Shown: positions 9,326-19,308, counted from the first letter of the stretch. The stretch is 64,000 nt of DNA from Paenibacillus sambharensis (GCF_003233845.1 NZ_QKRB01000053.1:186001-250000), one strand, 5' to 3'. Made by a program: numbers and translations. The notes: generated by a model from the sequence alone, not told the origin.

Positions 9326-9369
9326 AATATAACTCATATATGAGCATATGCTCATATATGAGTTATATT
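9326..9369. promoter_or_regulatory. 44-bp perfect palindromic operator of the czrA-czcD operon
   Basis: The whole stretch is a perfect inverted repeat centred on ATATGAGCATATGCTCATAT. The core TGAG-CATATG-CTCA resembles known SmtB/CzrA operators (TGAA-n6-TTCA class). It covers the -10 hexamer and the expected start site of the leftward promoter, so binding would exclude polymerase. Confidence 0.85.
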
Positions 9370-9390
9370 ACATTTAAGCTCCTGTGTCAA
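9362..9390 (-). promoter_or_regulatory. Sigma-A type promoter of czrA-czcD
   Basis: On the leftward strand TTGACA (9385-9390) is separated by exactly 17 bp from TATAAC (9362-9367). The -10 lies inside the palindromic operator. Spacing and hexamers are near consensus, predicting strong expression when derepressed. Confidence 0.8.
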
Positions 9391-9420
9391 CTAGCCCGTT
9401 TCGTCCTTCGCAGGGAAGGG

Positions 9421-9455
9421 CCGGCTCACGTATGAACCTTGCGGTAATGAGCCGG
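9421..9455 (-). terminator. Possible terminator hairpin at the end of the sugar cluster
   Basis: Arms CCGGCTCA (9421-9428) and TGAGCCGG (9448-9455) form an 8-bp stem that includes the stop codon of the response regulator gene. No T-run follows in the leftward direction, so this may be only an mRNA 3'-end structure. Confidence 0.3.
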
Positions 9456-10634
9456 CGGCACACCCGTAGCTTTCTTGAATGCCGTACTGAAATAATGCTG
9501 GGTCTCATACCCGATCCGCTGGGCAATTTCATTCATGGACAGATCGGTGTCATGCAGCAGCCTGATGGCTTCCTTGATTCGCATCTCAGTGAGCAGTGTG
9601 CTGTATGAAACACCGGTCTCCTGCTTGAACAGCCTGCTTAGATAAACAGAAGATACGCACAGCTCGGCAGCAACAGCCTCGAGACTCAGCTCCGGCTCGG
9701 CATAGCGCTCAGCGATAGCCGCCTTGGCGCGCCGGATTAACGGGGACAGCTTGGCCGACTTGAACACATCCGCCTTCGCTTCCGCATAGCACTTGTACAC
9801 ATCGGTCAATCCCCCTGTATTGGCGGCTAATCTGGCCTGAACCTGAATATTCAGGCAGTCAGATACCGCAGTTCCTATTCTCTCCCATGCCTCTTCGTCC
9901 GGCTGCTGCCAGAACAGCAGCACGATCATGCCAAAGTCATCGCGGTAATGAATGAACCGGCAGGAAGCCAGCACCTCCTCCACAATATTCTCAATCGCGA
10001 AGAGCAGCAGCTGACGGTCCTTCTCGGACAGGAACTGCTTGCCCTTGGAGCCTTCAGGCCAGCGGATCACGCCTACCGCTTCCGGCGGCCGGACCGGCAT
10101 ATCCAGGAAGGCCAGCTGCTCCCGGAGCTCCTCCTCGGACAGCTCGCCGGCTATCCATTCGAGGCAGAATCTCTCCCGCAGCATGTCCATATTCTTCTCA
10201 AGCTGCCTGGAGGCGAGAGCCATCCGTTCCTCCTGCTGCTTATCTGCCCTAAGTCTGGCCGCAGTCTTCTCAAGCAGCTCCAACAGCTGGCCCGGATTTA
10301 CCGGCTTGAGCAGATAATCATCCACACCGAGCCGGATTGCTTCCTGGGCATAGCCGAATTCATCATGTCCGGTAATAATTATAATTTTGCAGGAGGGATG
10401 CTGCTCACGCAGCTTGCCGATCAAGACAAGGCCGCTCATGATCGGCATGTTCAAATCAACCAGTGCAATGTCCACTTTTTCCCGAAGAGCTATCTCCAGT
10501 GCTTCCTCCCCGTCTTCCGCTTCCCCGGCAATGGTCAGGCCAAGCTTCTCCCAGGGTACAGAGCCGCGAATGCCTTCCCTGATAATCGGTTCGTCATCGG
10601 CAATCAACACCTTCCACAGCTGCTCCTGTTCCAC
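9426..10634 (-). CDS. YesN/AraC family response regulator of the sugar uptake cluster
   Basis: The start is GTG at 10634, which shares one base with the kinase stop (TAGTG) and has GGGGAG 7 bases upstream; the longer open frame has no good start. The 402-residue protein has a receiver domain (1-120) with DDEP acidic pair at 13-14, phosphoacceptor Asp60 in ALVDLNMP and KP near 108. A C-terminal AraC-type double helix-turn-helix carries the typical IGYETQHYFSTAFKKATGVPP signature. It is paired with the adjacent YesM/LytS-type kinase and probably activates the downstream transporter genes. The signal is likely a sugar. Confidence 0.92.
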   Translation of the reverse strand: MEQEQLWKVLIADDEPIIREGIRGSVPWEKLGLTIAGEAEDGEEALEIALREKVDIALVDLNMPIMSGLVLIGKLREQHPSCKIIIITGHDEFGYAQEAIRLGVDDYLLKPVNPGQLLELLEKTAARLRADKQQEERMALASRQLEKNMDMLRERFCLEWIAGELSEEELREQLAFLDMPVRPPEAVGVIRWPEGSKGKQFLSEKDRQLLLFAIENIVEEVLASCRFIHYRDDFGMIVLLFWQQPDEEAWERIGTAVSDCLNIQVQARLAANTGGLTDVYKCYAEAKADVFKSAKLSPLIRRAKAAIAERYAEPELSLEAVAAELCVSSVYLSRLFKQETGVSYSTLLTEMRIKEAIRLLHDTDLSMNEIAQRIGYETQHYFSTAFKKATGVPPAHYRKVHT

Positions 10635-12451
10635 TAGTCTTCTCCCCTTCCTTCCTCCAGCAGCGGATGCCGGATCGATACGGCCGTCCCTTTGCCCGGT
10701 TCGCTCTCCACCTCTATACCGTAATCCCATCCGAAGGCGAGACGGATTCGTTCCTGAATGTTTACAAGCCCGTATCCGCCAGTTCCTTCCTGCGCCGGTT
10801 CTCCATGGCTCTGCCGCCGCTCCAGCTTGCCTGCCCTATCCAGCTGAGTACGGAGGGACTGCAGGGCTGCCGCATCCATGCCCGCTCCATCATCCTCCAC
10901 AACAAGCAGCAGGCTCTTACCCTTTACAGCTGCGCGAATACGAACCATTCCCGGCCCCCTCCGCTCCTTAATGCCGTGATAGATAGCATTCTCGACAATC
11001 GGCTGCAGCGTCAGCTTCGTCACCAGCAGGTGACTGGACTGCGGTTCTGAATCAATCGAGTAGCTGAGCTTGTCCTTATACCGGGTCTTCTGGATTTCCA
11101 GATAGCTGCGAATATGGGCAAGCTCGTCCTGCAGCAGAATCAGCTCCCGTCCTTTGCTGAGCCCTATGCGGAACAGGCGGGACAGCGACTCCACCACCTC
11201 CGCAGCCTGAGCCGCCCCGTCCTTGCGGGCCAGCCACTGGATTGTATCGAGCGTATTGTACAGAAAATGCGGCTTGATATGGGCCTGCAGACTTCGCAGC
11301 TCCGCTTCGCGCTTCTGACGCTGTTCCTCCCCGACCTGTTCCAGCAGCCGGTTGATCTGCGTAAGCATGCCGTTAAAGCTGCGTCCGAGTATGCCCACTT
11401 CGTCCTGGCGTGTACCCGGATAGCGGATCGTCAGATTCCCTTCTTCCACCTTGCGCATGGTGGAGGCCAGCTGTGTGATAGGGCGGGATATGGAATAGGA
11501 CAAATAATAAGAAGCTGTGATGCCGAGCAGACAGGCCGCGAAGACGAAGATCAGCAGGAACAGGTTGATCTGCCTGACCTCGGCCGCCGATTCCCGCACA
11601 TCGAATACCCCGACTGTTGCCCAGTTTGTAAACGGCGAACGGGCATAGATGAATTGAAAGGAACGGTCACCGATCTTCTCGGCAAACGTTCCTGACATAT
11701 CCTTCAGCTGATCCTTATCCAGTGATGCCGCAACGGAATAGCGCGGCGCATAGATGCTGTCCCCCTTGTCATCGACGACCATGAGGTAGCCGGATTTGCC
11801 AAGACGCACATCCTTCACGGTCTCCGCTATGACGCGCAGCTTCAGATCAATCAGCACGACACCAAGCGGCACCTGACGCTCAGGGTCCAGAATGGCACGA
11901 ACGACAGAGACAACCTCATCGTCCCTGTAGTTTACATGGGTGATGACATTGCGCTCTGACGGATGGCCAATCATCTTGAATATGCCCTTCGCTGCTACCG
12001 CTTCCTTGTACCACTGCTCCTCGGTCAGGCTGCGGCTGGTTCGGGCATACATTTCATTGCTGATGTAATCACCATGAGCACCGACGACCATAATGCCGGC
12101 AATCTCCGGGTAGAGGGTGGTGAAGCCCTGCAGGAACTTCTTGGTCTCGTACCGCTCATTCCCCTGCTCCAGGGCTGCCTCACCCTCTTCCAGAAACCGG
12201 ATAATAGAAGGATTGAACGATATAAAATACGTATGATTCTGCAGATTCTGCGCGTAGAAATCCAGGGACTGGCTTACACTGCCGATCAATCTTGCGGTCT
12301 GGCTGTTGACCTGCTTGCCGATAATGGTATCAGTCGCCCAGGCAATCAGTCCCCCGATTGTGGCTGCAGGCAGTATGCTGATCAGAATAAAATGAAGGAT
12401 GAGCTTGTACCTGATCGGCCAGTTGTTAAGCGCAAGCGGATTGTTTCGCAT
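10634..12451 (-). CDS. YesM/LytS-type sensor histidine kinase
   Basis: The start at 12451 is preferred because GGGAGG lies 9 bases upstream; two earlier in-frame ATGs overlap that site. The 605-residue protein has two membrane helices flanking an extracellular Cache-like sensor region (about 40-295), a HAMP linker, the His_kinase domain with HIKPHFLYNTLDTIQW (phospho-His) and an HATPase domain with VENAIYHGI and DDGAGMD. It is followed immediately by its response regulator and preceded by a membrane-anchored sugar-binding protein. This matches the described XylFII-LytS-YesN arrangement, in which the binding protein presents sugar to the kinase. Family assignment is firm; the ligand is inferred. 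Confidence 0.92.
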   Translation of the reverse strand: MRNNPLALNNWPIRYKLILHFILISILPAATIGGLIAWATDTIIGKQVNSQTARLIGSVSQSLDFYAQNLQNHTYFISFNPSIIRFLEEGEAALEQGNERYETKKFLQGFTTLYPEIAGIMVVGAHGDYISNEMYARTSRSLTEEQWYKEAVAAKGIFKMIGHPSERNVITHVNYRDDEVVSVVRAILDPERQVPLGVVLIDLKLRVIAETVKDVRLGKSGYLMVVDDKGDSIYAPRYSVAASLDKDQLKDMSGTFAEKIGDRSFQFIYARSPFTNWATVGVFDVRESAAEVRQINLFLLIFVFAACLLGITASYYLSYSISRPITQLASTMRKVEEGNLTIRYPGTRQDEVGILGRSFNGMLTQINRLLEQVGEEQRQKREAELRSLQAHIKPHFLYNTLDTIQWLARKDGAAQAAEVVESLSRLFRIGLSKGRELILLQDELAHIRSYLEIQKTRYKDKLSYSIDSEPQSSHLLVTKLTLQPIVENAIYHGIKERRGPGMVRIRAAVKGKSLLLVVEDDGAGMDAAALQSLRTQLDRAGKLERRQSHGEPAQEGTGGYGLVNIQERIRLAFGWDYGIEVESEPGKGTAVSIRHPLLEEGRGED

Positions 12452-12484
12452 CGATGTCATCCTCCCGGTCTGCTGGCGCATGAT

Positions 12485-13501
12485 TCATTTGGCGTAATAG
12501 TCGTCCACACTGCCCTGTGTCACGATGGATATACCAGTGTCCACATACACAGGAAGCGGCGGAACCCGGCTGCTCTTCCGCTCTGCCCCTGGCTGTGCGA
12601 TATCATGCTCAAGATGGAACAGATGCATCAGCGCCCAATACCCCATGTTCCATGTTCCCTGGGCGAGAGTCGCCGCTATAGTCCCTTCCTTCACCATATC
12701 CAGGGTGCCCTTATCCGTATCGAAGCTGATAATCCTGACCTGCGGCAGCATTCCTGCCGACTTTACGGCCCGTCCGACGCCAACCCCGCCATTGGCTTCC
12801 GTAGCGAAGACTCCAACCAGCTCCGGGTATTCCGCAAGCAGCGAACGGGCTACCTCTTCCGATTCAAGCTGGTCACCTTCCCCGTCTGTTACAGCCACGA
12901 TATCGATCTCCGGATATTCCGAGTCAATGACCGAGCGGAAGCCTGCTGTCCGTTCCTGATGATTCAACTGGCCGGGCCTGGTTACAACTGCCACGGCCCC
13001 CCGCTGCCCAATCAGCTCCGCCATCTTGTGCGCAGCCGCTTCACCCGCATTGTAGTTGTCTGTCCCAAGGAATGAGTAGGCTCTGCTGGACGGAGCGCCC
13101 GAATCGAACAGCACAACAGGGATTCCAGCCTCAACCGCCTTATCAATCGTCGGCACCAGCGCCTCCGGGTCCATCGCCGATAATGCAATGCCGGCAGGCT
13201 TGCGGGCGATGACCTGCTCCAATACCGTAATCTGCTCGTTGATATCATACTGGGTGGCACCCCGGTATTCGACTGAAACACCGAGCACCTGGGCAGCATC
13301 CTCGAAGCCCTTCAGTCCGGTCCTCCAGTAGTCAATGCCCGACTGGAAGGTAACCATTACATATTTTTCTTCCATGGTGCCCTGCAGGCGCTCGTCTGGA
13401 GGAAGACCCGAATCAGCCGTTAGGCTCCGGAAGTAGAAGAAGTACAAGAAAATCATAAAGCCGGCAATGAGCAGTGTGTACAGCAGCAGCATTTTCTTCA
13501 T
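12485..13501 (-). CDS. Membrane-anchored periplasmic-type sugar-binding protein (XylFII-like)
   Basis: GAGGGG 8 bases upstream supports the ATG at 13501; the protein is 338 residues. It starts MKKMLLLYTLLIAGFMIF, a single membrane helix with no lipobox and no clear cleavage site, so it is likely an uncleaved anchor. The rest is a Peripl_BP_4 fold of the RbsB/XylF type (VMVTFQSGIDYWRTGLKGF, ISAMDPEALVP, ATEANGGVGVG). The cluster contains a second, lipobox-bearing binding protein, so this one is more likely a sensor than the transport receptor. In Clostridium beijerinckii XylFII binds xylose and activates LytS; I infer the same logic here. Confidence 0.85.
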   Translation of the reverse strand: MKKMLLLYTLLIAGFMIFLYFFYFRSLTADSGLPPDERLQGTMEEKYVMVTFQSGIDYWRTGLKGFEDAAQVLGVSVEYRGATQYDINEQITVLEQVIARKPAGIALSAMDPEALVPTIDKAVEAGIPVVLFDSGAPSSRAYSFLGTDNYNAGEAAAHKMAELIGQRGAVAVVTRPGQLNHQERTAGFRSVIDSEYPEIDIVAVTDGEGDQLESEEVARSLLAEYPELVGVFATEANGGVGVGRAVKSAGMLPQVRIISFDTDKGTLDMVKEGTIAATLAQGTWNMGYWALMHLFHLEHDIAQPGAERKSSRVPPLPVYVDTGISIVTQGSVDDYYAK

Positions 13502-13602
13502 CTCGTACGCCCCTCGACTTGAAATGACAGTTCCGCTTCTATTATACAGCGCCTGCAGCATTGGTAAATCGCAATCATTTCCATTGCCAGCCGGCATATG
13601 CC

Positions 13603-14796
13603 TTAAGCTGTCTTGTTTTTGTTGTAGAGATCGAAGGCAACAGCGAGCAGCAGCACCAGACCTTTAATGCCCTGCTGCCAGTCAATGCCCAGACCGACCA
13701 GCGACATCCCGTTATTCATGACTCCCATTACGAGGCCCCCGACAATAGCGCCGATTACCGTTCCCACACCGCCAGTCGCTGACGCGCCGCCAATGAAGCA
13801 GGCTGCAATGGCATCCAGCTCGAAGTTGACGCCCGCCTTCGGCGTGGCAGCACCAAGCCTTGCGGCGAACACCAGACCAGCCAGCGCGGCCAGGACGCCC
13901 ATATTGACGAACACCCAGAACGTCATCTTCTTGGTCTTCACCCCGGACAATGCCGCCGCCTTCTCATTGCCGCCAAGGGCATATATATGACGTCCCATGA
14001 TCGTCTTGCGCATGAAGAATGTGTAGATCACAATGAGCAGGAACAGCATAACAAGGATATTAGGAATGCCCGCATACGAAGCCAGCACATACGTAAACAG
14101 ATTAATAATGACCAGCAGAATGGCTAGCTTGCCGATGAACAGCGGCAGCGGGAGTACATCGAAGCCGTAACGCTGCTGCGTCATCCTGCCCTTCCACTCG
14201 AAGAAAATGAGGATCAGCGAGACAGCCACCCCTGCCAGCAGCGTTACCATATGAAAGCCATAGTCTCCCGGAATATCCGGTATGAAGCCCGCACTCATCT
14301 TCTGAAAGGCGCGCGGGTAACCGGATATCGACTGTCCCTCAAGCACGATCAGCGTAAGCCCCCTGAACAGGAGCATGCCGGCCAGCGTGACAATGAACGA
14401 CGGGATGCGCACGTAGGCTACCCAGAAGCCCTGCCAGGCTCCAATCAGAGCTCCCATCAAGAGGGACAGCAGCATCGCCGGTACAAAATGCATCTGCCAT
14501 TCCACGATCATGATCGCAGACATGGCACCAACGAAGGCCGCGACCGAGCCGACGGACAAGTCGATATGACCGGTAATAATGACAAGCAGCATGCCGATTG
14601 CCAGAATAAGAATGTAGCTGTTCTGCAGAATCAGGTTCGTAATATTAATCGGCTTCAGCAGGATCCCGTCCGTCAGGATCTGAAACAGCAGCATAATGAG
14701 CAGCAGAGCAATAAACATGCCGTACTGCCTAATATTTCCTTTGAATAGCCGGCCCAGCGACCAGCCGGTCTGTCCCTTGGATAATTCCGCTCTCAT
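13603..14796 (-). CDS. mmsB: Sugar ABC transporter permease (MmsB/GguB, XylH type)
   Basis: This 397-residue multispanning permease belongs to the BPD_transp_2 family. It shows the characteristic [16 protein letters not shown] near the N-terminus and [19 protein letters not shown] near residue 340. Its start overlaps the ATPase stop by 4 bp (ATGA), so translation is coupled. With the upstream ATPase and the ChvE-like lipoprotein it makes a complete monosaccharide importer in the plasma membrane. The length and two-binding-protein context match the ChvE-GguAB (multiple monosaccharide) and XylFGH groups; sequence alone does not fix the sugar. Confidence 0.92.
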   Translation of the reverse strand: MRAELSKGQTGWSLGRLFKGNIRQYGMFIALLLIMLLFQILTDGILLKPINITNLILQNSYILILAIGMLLVIITGHIDLSVGSVAAFVGAMSAIMIVEWQMHFVPAMLLSLLMGALIGAWQGFWVAYVRIPSFIVTLAGMLLFRGLTLIVLEGQSISGYPRAFQKMSAGFIPDIPGDYGFHMVTLLAGVAVSLILIFFEWKGRMTQQRYGFDVLPLPLFIGKLAILLVIINLFTYVLASYAGIPNILVMLFLLIVIYTFFMRKTIMGRHIYALGGNEKAAALSGVKTKKMTFWVFVNMGVLAALAGLVFAARLGAATPKAGVNFELDAIAACFIGGASATGGVGTVIGAIVGGLVMGVMNNGMSLVGLGIDWQQGIKGLVLLLAVAFDLYNKNKTA

Positions 14797-16334
14797 TTCA
14801 CACCAGCCCCCTTGCCCTTAGTCATCCACTTCATTAACACTTCCTGAGTGGCATCCTTACGCAGTACCTCGCCGGTAAAACGCCCCTCGCTCATGACATA
14901 AATCCGGTCGCACATCCCAAGCAGCTCGGGCAGCTCCGAGGAGATCATCAGGATTCCCTTGCCGCTGTCGGCCAATTGATTGATGATTGTATAGATCTCA
15001 TATTTGGCTCCGACGTCAATTCCGCGTGTCGGCTCATCCAGAATCAGCAGGTCGGGATCGGTAAAAATCCATTTGCTCAGCACGACCTTCTGCTGATTTC
15101 CGCCGCTCAAGTTGCCGGTCTTCTGCAGAATGCTCGGCGTCTTGATCGCCAGCTTGCGCCGGAAGTTCTCCGCCTCCACGACTTCCTGGTTATCGTTCAC
15201 CACCAGGGACTTGGAGATCTTCCCCAGATTAGCCAGCGTCGTATTCCGCTTGATGTCATCCATCAGAATCAGGCCATAATGCTTGCGGTCCTCTGTTACA
15301 TAAGCTATCCCGTCTTCGATCGCCTGTGACACATTGCGGAAGATGACCTCCTTGCCGTCCTTGAACAGCTGTCCGCTGATGCGTCCGCCGTATGCCCTGC
15401 CGAATATGCTCATCGCAAGCTCCGTTCGTCCCGCTCCCATCAGCCCCGCTATCCCAACGATCTCACCACGCCGGATCTGCAGATTGACACCGTCAACGAC
15501 CTTGCGCTCCTGCTGTGCCGGATGATGGACGGTCCAGTCCTTTACCTGGAAAAACACCGGTCCGATCTTCGGCTCACGCTCCGGGTAGCGGTGCGTAAGA
15601 TCCCGTCCAACCATGCCCTTAATAATCCGGTCTTCATTAATGCTGTCCTTCTTCATATCAAGCGTCTCAATAGTCTGTCCGTCCCGCAGGATGGTAATGG
15701 AGTCGGCCACCTTCGTAATTTCATTCAGCTTGTGCGAGATGAGAATGCAGGTAATCCCCTGCTGCTTGAAGCTCAGCATCAGATTGAGCAGATTCTCGCT
15801 GTCCTCCTCATTGAGTGCCGCGGTCGGCTCATCGAGGATAAGCAGCTTCACCTTCTTGGACAGCGCCTTGGCGATCTCCACCAGCTGCTGCTTGCCGACA
15901 CCGATCGTGGACACAACCGTGTCCGGCTGCTCATGCAGCCCCACGGTTTGCAGAAGCTCCCGCGTCTTGACGATCGTGTCATTCCAGTTGATCACGCCCC
16001 GGCTTGCCCGCTCATTGCCGAGGAAAATATTTTCCGCTATGGACAGCTGCGGGATAAGCGCCAGCTCCTGATGGATAATGACAATGCCGAGCTCCTCGCT
16101 GTCCTTAATATCCCGAAACTCACAAGCCTTTCCCTTGAATAAGATATCGCCGCTGTAAGAGCCATGCGGATAGACACCGCTGAGCACCTTCATCAGCGTT
16201 GACTTGCCGGCCCCGTTCTCGCCCATCAGCGCGTGGATTTCACCTTCCTTCACCTGAAGATTGACATCGCTCAGCGCTTTAACACCCGGGAAGGTCTTGG
16301 TAATGCCGCGCATTTCGAGTAAGATGTCCGCCAT
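14793..16334 (-). CDS. mmsA: Sugar ABC transporter ATP-binding protein (MmsA/GguA, XylG type)
   Basis: The 513-residue protein contains two fused ABC ATPase domains, as in RbsA, XylG and GguA. The first has GENGAGKST and a canonical LDEPTAA Walker B. The second has a degenerate Walker A (GLMGAGRTE), LSGGNQQKV and [12 protein letters not shown] chose ATG at 16334 rather than the GTG three codons earlier because that GTG is only about three bases from the ribosome binding site. It overlaps the permease gene by 4 bp and follows the ChvE-like gene after about 175 bp, so it may have some independent expression. Confidence 0.92.
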   Translation of the reverse strand: MADILLEMRGITKTFPGVKALSDVNLQVKEGEIHALMGENGAGKSTLMKVLSGVYPHGSYSGDILFKGKACEFRDIKDSEELGIVIIHQELALIPQLSIAENIFLGNERASRGVINWNDTIVKTRELLQTVGLHEQPDTVVSTIGVGKQQLVEIAKALSKKVKLLILDEPTAALNEEDSENLLNLMLSFKQQGITCILISHKLNEITKVADSITILRDGQTIETLDMKKDSINEDRIIKGMVGRDLTHRYPEREPKIGPVFFQVKDWTVHHPAQQERKVVDGVNLQIRRGEIVGIAGLMGAGRTELAMSIFGRAYGGRISGQLFKDGKEVIFRNVSQAIEDGIAYVTEDRKHYGLILMDDIKRNTTLANLGKISKSLVVNDNQEVVEAENFRRKLAIKTPSILQKTGNLSGGNQQKVVLSKWIFTDPDLLILDEPTRGIDVGAKYEIYTIINQLADSGKGILMISSELPELLGMCDRIYVMSEGRFTGEVLRKDATQEVLMKWMTKGKGAGVK

Positions 16335-16509
16335 AATATTCACCCGCCTTCCTTAACTTGTGCCGCTTGCGTGCGGCCGCTTCTCACTCTAAGGGATCTA
16401 AATATCTGAACACGGCCTGCCGGACTGTTGAGCGTCTGCATACGGATTGCGGACAGCCGAAGCAGCTGCCCGCGTATCCTGCCTGCCAGCAAAGCCTGCT
16501 TCCTGTTCC

Positions 16510-17619
16510 TTACTTCAGCTGGTCTTCACTGTAATAGCCCGCCTCGACGAGCACTTCTTTATAGTTATCCTCATCTACGGATACCGGTTCGAGCAGATAG
16601 GCTGGCACGACCTTTACGCCGTTGTCATAGGTTTCTGTATCATTAACTTCCGCTTCTTCGCCCTTCAGCAGGCTATCAGCCATTGCGACGGCTTTCTTCG
16701 CCAGCTCCCGCGTATCCTTAAAGACTGTCATCGTCTGCTCGCCTGCCATAATGGATTTGATTGAAGCGAGCTCTGCGTCCTGACCGGTAATAATCGGCAT
16801 TGGCTTGCTCTCGGAACCATAGCCGACGCCCTTCAGGGAAGAGATAATACCAATACTGATTCCGTCATACGGTGACAGTACGGCATCAACTTTTTCCGAG
16901 GAGTAGTAGGCACTGATCAGGTTGTCCATACGGGCTTGGGCGGTTGCGCCATCCCAGCGGAGGGTAGCTACCTGTTCCACATCCGTCTGTCCGCTCTGTA
17001 CAACAAGCTGGCCTTTATCAATGTAAGGCTGCAGGACGGACATTGCGCCATCATAGAAGAAATACGTATTGTTATCGTCCGGAGAACCCGCAAACAGCTC
17101 AATGTTGAACGGACCCTTGCCTTCCTTCAGTCCAAGCTTGTCCTCCATATAGGAAGCCTGCAGCACACCCACCTTATAGTTATCGAAGGTTGCGTAGTAG
17201 TCGACATGCTCGCTCTGCTTGATCAGCCGGTCATAGGCAATGACCGGAATTTCAGATAGCGCGGCTTTATCCAGCACATCCGTCAGCGCTTGGCCGTCGA
17301 TCGGTGCGACGACAAGCACATCAACACCCTTGGTAATCATGTTCTCAATCTGGGATACCTGATTCTCCACCACGTCCTCGGCATACTGAAGATCAACCTC
17401 ATAGCCCAGCGACTCAAATTCCTTCTGCATATTGGCCCCGTCACTGACCCAGCGTTCAGAGGACTTGGTCGGCATGGAAATCCCGACTTTACCGCCTGAG
17501 CCTTCTGCACTGCCGCCTGCTCCACCGCTGCTCTCTGTACCTCCGCCGCTGTTTCCGCATGCGGCTGTCCAAACCATCACTACAACCAGCACGATCATTG
17601 TAAGCGTTCTCTTCATCAT
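16510..17619 (-). CDS. chvE: ChvE-like sugar-binding lipoprotein
   Basis: The 369-residue protein has a lipoprotein signal peptide with Cys21 in VWTAACGN and a Gly/Ser-rich linker. The Peripl_BP_4 domain opens [17 protein letters not shown] and contains [19 protein letters not shown], which closely resembles ChvE, the multiple-monosaccharide receptor. It would capture sugar outside the membrane and deliver it to the MmsAB permease. AGAGGGG lies 9 bases before the ATG. It is the first transport gene on the leftward strand, and a cre-like site lies about 105 bp upstream. ChvE homologues bind glucose, galactose, arabinose and xylose; the preference here is not readable. Confidence 0.92.
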   Translation of the reverse strand: MMKRTLTMIVLVVVMVWTAACGNSGGGTESSGGAGGSAEGSGGKVGISMPTKSSERWVSDGANMQKEFESLGYEVDLQYAEDVVENQVSQIENMITKGVDVLVVAPIDGQALTDVLDKAALSEIPVIAYDRLIKQSEHVDYYATFDNYKVGVLQASYMEDKLGLKEGKGPFNIELFAGSPDDNNTYFFYDGAMSVLQPYIDKGQLVVQSGQTDVEQVATLRWDGATAQARMDNLISAYYSSEKVDAVLSPYDGISIGIISSLKGVGYGSESKPMPIITGQDAELASIKSIMAGEQTMTVFKDTRELAKKAVAMADSLLKGEEAEVNDTETYDNGVKVVPAYLLEPVSVDEDNYKEVLVEAGYYSEDQLK

Positions 17620-17723
17620 GTAATCGAACCCCTCTCTTCATCATTGGCTGCCGCTGCCGCAGTCTGGCTGCTAACCGGCTGATATCAGCATAAAGGACTG
17701 GAGGGGTCCCGGTCTTTCCAATC

Positions 17724-17737
17724 TGTTAACGGTTTTT
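17724..17737 (-). promoter_or_regulatory. Candidate CcpA (cre) site upstream of chvE
   Basis: Read leftward the 14-mer AAAAACCGTTAACA matches the cre consensus TGWAANCGNTNWCA except for its first two bases. It lies in the 260-bp gap between chvE and the divergent small gene. Catabolite repression of a sugar importer is expected, but one near-match in a gap is weak evidence. No convincing -35/-10 pair was found here. Confidence 0.35.
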
Positions 17738-17879
17738 TATACTTTTTCAACCATTAGGCCCGGAATCCGGGAGTTCTGAATAAGCAGGTGGAAGGAACGC
17801 CCATACTAACGAAGATTCGGGCATCGCTCTCTTGGGGTAATGTGGGGTATATCGGATTTTCAATAAGGAGGCAACGGTC

Positions 17880-18233
17880 ATGAAGGATAACAACGAAATC
17901 AAACATTCACTCGCCACCGAACGTGATATTGATCCGGGGTTCGGCTTGTTTGAAGATAACCGCGTAAGCCAGGCAGTACCAGACGCAGAGGAGGAGCTGC
18001 TAAGCAGCTATCCCGAGGAGAAGGTGCGGAGGGAAGCAGCAAGCGATGAGTCAGGCGAAAGTATTGCGGACGTCCCGGATGCGGACACGATAGCCGCCGG
18101 AAGCCCGGTGGACCCTGCTTCACCCCATGATCACTTTCATGGAACAGACCTGCTGAATGGAGCCGGGGCCGATCCGGGTGAAGAGAAATTCGACCGAAGA
18201 TTCGATACCGTCCGTGACAACCGGGAAGAGTAA
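17880..18233 (+). CDS. Acidic hypothetical protein
   Basis: AAGGAGG with an 8-base spacer precedes the ATG. The 117-residue product is highly acidic and rich in Asp, Glu, Ser and Pro, with no membrane segment, signal peptide or Cys. It looks intrinsically disordered. It is transcribed rightward, opposite to its neighbours, and stops directly at a bidirectional terminator. I do not recognise the family. Confidence 0.65.
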   Translation: MKDNNEIKHSLATERDIDPGFGLFEDNRVSQAVPDAEEELLSSYPEEKVRREAASDESGESIADVPDADTIAAGSPVDPASPHDHFHGTDLLNGAGADPGEEKFDRRFDTVRDNREE

Positions 18234-18271
18234 AAAAAAGCACCGCATGGAGTGAACTCCTCTGCGGTGCT
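18232..18271. terminator. Bidirectional terminator between convergent small genes
   Basis: Arms AGCACCGCA (18239-18247) and TGCGGTGCT (18263-18271) with an inner GGAGT/ACTCC pairing. An 8-base A-tract on the left provides a strong T-run for the leftward gene; the rightward side is only weakly T-rich. Confidence 0.8.
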
Positions 18272-18288
18272 TATTACGCGTATGTACA

Positions 18289-18720
18289 TTATGAAGCGAC
18301 AGACTCGTTGGCATGCGCCGATGCTGTATAACGGAACAGCCAGTACCCTAGGAACGCATAGATAGCCGCCTTCAGCAGCCCCGCGAATGATAAATCCGTG
18401 AACGGGAACAGCGTGACAACCGCATAGATCCACATGGCGTAGGGCACATAGTTGATATTGCGGGATACGAGTGTGATCCATATGCCGAGCAGGAAAGTCT
18501 GATCCGACAATGCGGCAAGCGGAATATCATAGAACAGCGTATTCAGTGCGTTGATGCCGTCGTAGCTGTCCCAGAATAATCGATAAAGCAGCGTCCGGAG
18601 CGTAATGAGTCCAAGACTGCCGAACAAAATATGCATATCATACTGACGGATAAGATGAAACCATCTGAACTGCTCAAACCATTTGCGCAGATGAATTAAT
18701 ACATTGGAAAATTGCTGCAC
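18289..18720 (-). CDS. Hypothetical membrane protein
   Basis: The GTG start at 18720 has GGGAGG 10 bases upstream. The 143-residue product has an amphipathic Trp/Phe-rich N-terminus and about four hydrophobic helices (near 30-50, 65-85, 90-110 and 115-132). No catalytic motif is evident. It ends just before a strong terminator and shares no obvious operon partner. Family not recognised. Confidence 0.65.
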   Translation of the reverse strand: MQQFSNVLIHLRKWFEQFRWFHLIRQYDMHILFGSLGLITLRTLLYRLFWDSYDGINALNTLFYDIPLAALSDQTFLLGIWITLVSRNINYVPYAMWIYAVVTLFPFTDLSFAGLLKAAIYAFLGYWLFRYTASAHANESVAS

Positions 18721-18772
18721 TACTGATTGCCCTCCCTGATACGTTCATTCTTGTAATTGATTTGTCTTTATA

Positions 18773-19138
18773 CTAAAAGTCGCTGCCGCACTGCGCACAA
18801 AACTGCGTATCCGCCGCTGCTTTATAGCCGCATTTGGGGCAGCTCTTCTCATTCGTGATGAGTCTGATCTCCAGCAGGTTGGCCTGAATCTCTTCCTTCA
18901 GCACATTGACCCGGTCAACAAGCGGGGCCCATCTGACGGCCAGGTCGGCATTCAGTCCGGCTGTGCCGCCGCCGCTTGTTTCCGCCTCATACACCATTCG
19001 TCCAATTTCCTGCAAATGCTTGTCGATTTCCCCCTGCTTGGAGCTGTTCTGCATCTTCAGCCGGTTTACCTCAACAACAATCTTCGCCTTGTTCCCAGCT
19101 TCCTTCACACCTGACTTGAACTTATCCATGAAACTCAC
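18773..19138 (-). CDS. Small coiled-coil protein with C-terminal zinc ribbon
   Basis: GGAGGAG 7 bases upstream supports a GTG start at 19138 (VSFMDKFKSG); the longer frame to 19249 lacks a ribosome binding site. The 121-residue product has a heptad-like helical region (20-95) and ends with CPKCG-x9-CAQCG, a rubredoxin-knuckle zinc ribbon. Such proteins often act as scaffold or adaptor modules. It is cytoplasmic, and no specific function can be assigned. Confidence 0.7.
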   Translation of the reverse strand: MSFMDKFKSGVKEAGNKAKIVVEVNRLKMQNSSKQGEIDKHLQEIGRMVYEAETSGGGTAGLNADLAVRWAPLVDRVNVLKEEIQANLLEIRLITNEKSCPKCGYKAAADTQFCAQCGSDF

Positions 19139-19272
19139 GGCCTGACTCCTCCTCGCTGACTTCCTGTACAACCCCATGTCGAAAAAGGGTTGATTCTGTC
19201 TGTTTTCACGCTGCCTTCCCACTATACCTGTGCTGAAGCCCGCGCACAATGACCATCTGCTTAAATTTACCT

Positions 19273-19308
19273 AAAAAAGAAGCAGACAGCGGTTTTCCGC
19301 TGCCTGCT
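19273..19308 (-). terminator. Intrinsic terminator of the large secreted protein gene
   Basis: Arms AGCAGACAGCGG (19281-19292) and CCGCTGCCTGCT (19297-19308) with a TTTT loop and one mismatch. A six-base A-tract at 19273-19278 gives the T-run for leftward transcription. It lies 24 bp past the stop codon. Confidence 0.8.
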
